From positions 1 to 32,051 of the IMG/VR virus record IMGVR_UViG_3300046535_000238: DNA of 32,051 nucleotides, one strand, 5' to 3'. The stretch is from a virus. Below the pieces are notes generated by a model. It saw only the letters and a program-made list of their open reading frames with translations, had not been told where the DNA came from and did no database searches. Of the stretch, positions 29,209 to 32,051 are shown one piece after another. Within the stretch, counting starts at the first letter, position 1. Every line of letters starts with the position of its first letter. The position numbers and the translations under genes were made by a program.

Positions 29209-29885
29209 TGGAGATCGTCGCCTGCTACGTCGTCGCGAACGAGGCTGACCACATCGCCGAGAGCCTTCGCAGCGTGAAGGCGTACGTCGATCGGTACGTG
29301 ATCGTAGACAGCCTGTTCGTGGACAATCCGCAACAGGGCACGCATTCTAGCGATGCGACGCGCAGCGTGGCTCTGGCAGCGTGTGAGGGACGCCCGGTGC
29401 AATACATCGAGAGCACCGAACGGCTGCACGAGCCGGAGGCCCGGAATCGGTATCTCGAGCAGACCGTCGACGACTGGGTCTTGCAGATGGATGGCGACGA
29501 GCAGCTGTACGGCGATCACGCTGGCATCCTCGATCTCCTCGCGCGCGTGCGCCTCGGGCGCGTGGTGCGCGGGGTAGACATCCCGGTCTACACAGTCGCC
29601 GTCAACTTCAACGGGCAGGCCGACGAGATGGACGCCGAGTCGTACGCGACCAATCCGCTGATCAGCACCCGAGGATATCAGCCGCGCCTGTTCGAGAACC
29701 GGGGCGTGCACTACGCCTACGACGGCGGGACGCACGGCTTCGGCGCGGCGCTGTACCGGGACAAGCGATATCTGGAGGGGAGCGTCAAGACGGCTGACGC
29801 CCTCATCATCAATCATCACACCCGGCAGTCGTTCGAGTCGTACCAGAACGACTACCTCTGGGAGACGGCAGCGAGTCGGCCGTGA
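29208..29885 (+). CDS. Family 2-like glycosyltransferase
   Basis: A 225-residue protein overlapping the portal stop. VACYVVANEADHIAESLRSV opens the GT-A fold, with VIVDSLFVD, PEARNRYLEQ and a DGD metal-binding motif at residues 95-97 in LQMDGDEQLY. It lacks the TPR-like part of the protein at 2084. It is coupled to the portal and to a second glycosyltransferase, so capsid or portal-region glycosylation is plausible. The acceptor is not shown. Confidence 0.82.
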   Translation: MEIVACYVVANEADHIAESLRSVKAYVDRYVIVDSLFVDNPQQGTHSSDATRSVALAACEGRPVQYIESTERLHEPEARNRYLEQTVDDWVLQMDGDEQLYGDHAGILDLLARVRLGRVVRGVDIPVYTVAVNFNGQADEMDAESYATNPLISTRGYQPRLFENRGVHYAYDGGTHGFGAALYRDKRYLEGSVKTADALIINHHTRQSFESYQNDYLWETAASRP

Positions 29886-30820
29886 AGAAGCTGTTCATGA
29901 TCGCCACCGGGCAGGACATGGCCGGGTGGAACATGCGCATCCACGAAGCGTTCGAGCGACTCAGCACGACGTGGCACACCGACGCGATGGCGGCGACGCG
30001 GACGTACCTGCGATATCCGGAGCATCTGCGATACAACGCCGTGGTCAGGGATCGGCTCTACCGGCAGGCTGACGCCATCCATCTGCAGAATCAGCTGGCC
30101 GGTTGGCAGCTGTACGATCGGGGTCAGGGCAAGCCGACGCTCGTGCAGCATCACGGGACGATCTACCGCGAGCATCACGAGGCCATCAGCCGGTCGGCGC
30201 GGAAGCTGCGCATCCGGGAGATCGCATCGACCATCGACCTGACTCTGCTGGAGCCGGGCGTGGAGTGGGTCCCGGTCCCGTACAACCTCGAAGAACTCCG
30301 GCATCGCCGTCAGCTCTACTACGAGCCGTCGGACGTGATCCGCATCGCCCATGCGCCGACGAACCGGGAGGTCAAGGGAACCGATCACTTCCTCGCCATC
30401 TGCGAGAAGCTGTCGGAGCGGTACCCGATCGAGGTCGTCCTCATCGAGCACGTCCAGTGGCGGAAGTGCCTCCGGCTGAAGGCGGGCGCGGACATCTACT
30501 ACGATCAGCTGGAACTCGGCTATGGCTCGAACGCGGTGGAGGCGTGGGGCATGGGCATCCCCGTCATCGCCGGGGTCGCCGACCCGAACGTCAAGAAGGC
30601 GATGCTGAACCGCTGGGGCCAGCTGCCGTTCGCGGAGGCGACGACGCAGAGTCTGGAGAAGGTCCTGACGGCGCTGGTGTCCAGCCGGGGAGCACGCGAT
30701 CAGTTCGGCGACATCGGGCGCGAACACTTCTCGACGTGGCACGACGAGCGGGTCGTGCAGCCGTGGCTCGAAGGCATCTACGACAGCCTCGTTCCCTCCG
30801 TGCCGGGACCGCGGAAGTGA
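29882..30820 (+). CDS. Family 4-like (GT-B) glycosyltransferase
   Basis: A 312-residue protein; GTG overlapping the previous stop. The N-terminal half has IATGQDMAGWNMRIHEAFER and a HHGTIYREHHEA segment; the C-terminal half has IRIAHAPTNREVKGTDHFL and QLELGYGSNAVEAWGMGIPV, the donor-binding pattern of GT4 enzymes (Glu of the G-x-x-x-E-A type). It is smaller than most GT4 proteins. With its GT2-like neighbour it may build a short glycan on a head protein. Its end overlaps the MuF gene. Confidence 0.82.
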   Translation: MKKLFMIATGQDMAGWNMRIHEAFERLSTTWHTDAMAATRTYLRYPEHLRYNAVVRDRLYRQADAIHLQNQLAGWQLYDRGQGKPTLVQHHGTIYREHHEAISRSARKLRIREIASTIDLTLLEPGVEWVPVPYNLEELRHRRQLYYEPSDVIRIAHAPTNREVKGTDHFLAICEKLSERYPIEVVLIEHVQWRKCLRLKAGADIYYDQLELGYGSNAVEAWGMGIPVIAGVADPNVKKAMLNRWGQLPFAEATTQSLEKVLTALVSSRGARDQFGDIGREHFSTWHDERVVQPWLEGIYDSLVPSVPGPRK

Positions 30821-32051
30821 CGCTGGCGACGCCGTCGCGGCAGCGCGCAGAGGACAACATCGCGCAGGCCGTCAAGCGGCTCCAGACGCAGGTCCTAGCC
30901 GCACGCACCGAACCGCTCGCCCGCGAGGTTTCACGGACGTTCCAGACGCTGCTAGAGTCCTGTGTGCATGACCCTCAGGGAAGCCTGCCGCCGCTGAAGG
31001 CGTTCGACCCTGACGACGTGGAGTGGAAGGCCGGTCAGGCGGCGTGGCCGGGCGTGACGTACAGCATCCCAGAGTACGACGCCTTCGAGAAGAAGCTGGA
31101 GCAGGTCCTGACGAAGGAGTGGATCAAGGTCGGCGGCATCTCGCTGAAGGGAGTGCAGGCCAACCTCGGCATCACGATCGCCTTCGACCTGAACGAGCGC
31201 CTCTTGCCGAAGGGCATCATCGCCCGGCAGGTGACGAAGGTCTCGCAGACGACGCAGGTCGCCATCGGGAACACGATCAAGCAGGGCATCGCCGACGGCG
31301 TCCACCCGAGCGTCATCGCGAAGCGGATGCGCGACCAGCTGGGCGGATACGCCGGGCTGGAGAACCTGAGCAAGTCGCGCAGCTACACCATCGCCCGGAC
31401 CGAGACGGCGAACGCCTACAACGTCGGGGCCATCCTCGGCTACCAGAAGTCGGGGCTGATCAACCTCGCCCGGTGCATCGACTCACCGTCGTGCGGCTAC
31501 GTCGGCCACAACAGTCCGGACCTCGCGAACGGCAAGGTCGTTCCGCTCGACGAGGCGATGGTCCACCCGATCAGTCACCCGAACTGCGTCCGGGCATGGG
31601 CACCGGTCGTCGCCAGTCAGCAGGCCGACATCCAGGGAGCGCCGCAGCCGAAGCCGGTCGGTTCGCAGCTGGGCGACTACGCCAACCCGAAGGACTGGTC
31701 GCGCATCCACGTCTACGGTGCCGGGACGACCGTGTTCGAGAACTACTTCGGAGATCTGCTGGATAGCCTGAACGGTGTCACGGACAAGATGAGGTTCGCG
31801 CTCAATCGCTATCAGGGCGCGGGCTATCGCTACATGAACTCCCTCCTGCGCGGGGATGGGAAGTATCCGGGCGGACCGGATATCGCAGGTTACGCGAAGC
31901 TCCTACAAGACTACATCGCGAAGTTCGAGCTGCCCGATGCGGTCGTCACACATCGTGGCGTGGGCAGGGGCAGCGCGTTCGCTGAAGTGCTCGGGGAGGA
32001 GGTCAGGACGCTGACGGAGGCGCAGGCGAAGCGGCTCATCGGTAAGGTGAT
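30817..32051 (+). CDS. MuF-like head morphogenesis protein fused to ADP-ribosyltransferase-like domain (3' partial)
   Basis: At least 411 residues, running off the window. The GTG overlaps the previous stop. Residues 1-185 are helical. Residues 188-262 have MuF features: YTIARTETANAYNVGAILGY, Cys220 and Cys226, and the HPNCVRAW motif at 254-261. After a Pro-rich hinge (about 270-290) a second domain starts: ALNRYQGAGYRYMNSLLRG at 328-346 and THRGVG with Arg380 resemble the start of ADP-ribosyltransferase exoenzymes, where this Arg is the first of the R-S-E set. Codon use in the second domain is looser (GAT, TAT, GGT, CTA, CAA). The Ser and Glu motifs would lie downstream. MuF proteins act in the prohead and can carry toxins into the next host. 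Confidence 0.78.
   Translation, partial: MTLATPSRQRAEDNIAQAVKRLQTQVLAARTEPLAREVSRTFQTLLESCVHDPQGSLPPLKAFDPDDVEWKAGQAAWPGVTYSIPEYDAFEKKLEQVLTKEWIKVGGISLKGVQANLGITIAFDLNERLLPKGIIARQVTKVSQTTQVAIGNTIKQGIADGVHPSVIAKRMRDQLGGYAGLENLSKSRSYTIARTETANAYNVGAILGYQKSGLINLARCIDSPSCGYVGHNSPDLANGKVVPLDEAMVHPISHPNCVRAWAPVVASQQADIQGAPQPKPVGSQLGDYANPKDWSRIHVYGAGTTVFENYFGDLLDSLNGVTDKMRFALNRYQGAGYRYMNSLLRGDGKYPGGPDIAGYAKLLQDYIAKFELPDAVVTHRGVGRGSAFAEVLGEEVRTLTEAQAKRLIGKV

Noticed and set aside
1-32051. Search for tRNA genes, integrase, attachment sites and a repressor
   Set aside because: No tRNA-like cloverleaf with a T-arm motif and no recombinase motifs were noticed by eye. Absence in this window does not prove a lytic life cycle.

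Overview
The window looks like part of the genome of a tailed, siphovirus-type double-stranded DNA phage, most likely of an Actinomycetota host. This rests on high GC content, almost pure G/C third codon positions, dense one-way packing (every supported gene is on the + strand, mostly joined by ATGA, GTGA or TGATG overlaps), and typical actinophage families: a ReqiPepy6 Gp37-like tail protein, DUF932, YqaJ exonuclease with RecT, a Cys/His small terminase, an HK97-type portal and many tiny Cys-rich proteins. No integrase, repressor, tRNA or CRISPR array was seen. The host assignment is an inference.

Layout. 1-3957: end of the tail module (minor tail protein, a glycosyltransferase, a collagen-like fibre). 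3967-6416: small membrane proteins, a cysteine-peptidase-like endolysin candidate and a holin candidate, closed by hairpins. 6500-11800: early-type genes, many of them small zinc-ribbon-like proteins, plus DUF932 and HTH proteins, in operons started by a repeated promoter (ACTAGGGGCTTTACA, about 17 bases, then a -10 box) and a stereotyped ribosome binding site, ACAGGAGGCA. 11820-15501: recombination and replication (YqaJ, RecT, HNH nuclease, a replication-initiator-like protein whose linker DNA carries possible origin iterons). 15502-19460: a DNA base hypermodification cassette (ParB-like protein, two TET-associated glycosyltransferase-like proteins, a TET/JBP-type 2-oxoglutarate/Fe(II) dioxygenase) behind a structured leader that can pair with its own ribosome binding site. 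19465-24950: a second run of small genes, including a VRR-NUC nuclease and a membrane-anchored secreted protein. 23313-32051: packaging and head genes (TerS, a beta-helix protein, a LuxR-type HTH protein, TerL, portal), two more glycosyltransferases, and a MuF-type head protein with a C-terminal ADP-ribosyltransferase-like domain that runs off the window.

How it fits together. The phage appears to sugar-decorate at two levels: DNA bases (TET/JBP plus the two TAGT-like enzymes) and probably virion proteins (three glycosyltransferases placed among tail and head genes). The order tail, lysis, early, replication, modification, packaging means the window passes from the end of the late operon through the early region to the start of the next late operon, so physical genome ends, if any, lie elsewhere or within the early/TerS stretch. 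The most interesting items are the modification cassette with its zinc-ribbon-like dioxygenase insertion and leader, the MuF-toxin fusion, the promoter/operator repeat family, the putative intragenic origin, and the strong excess of CAGCTG.
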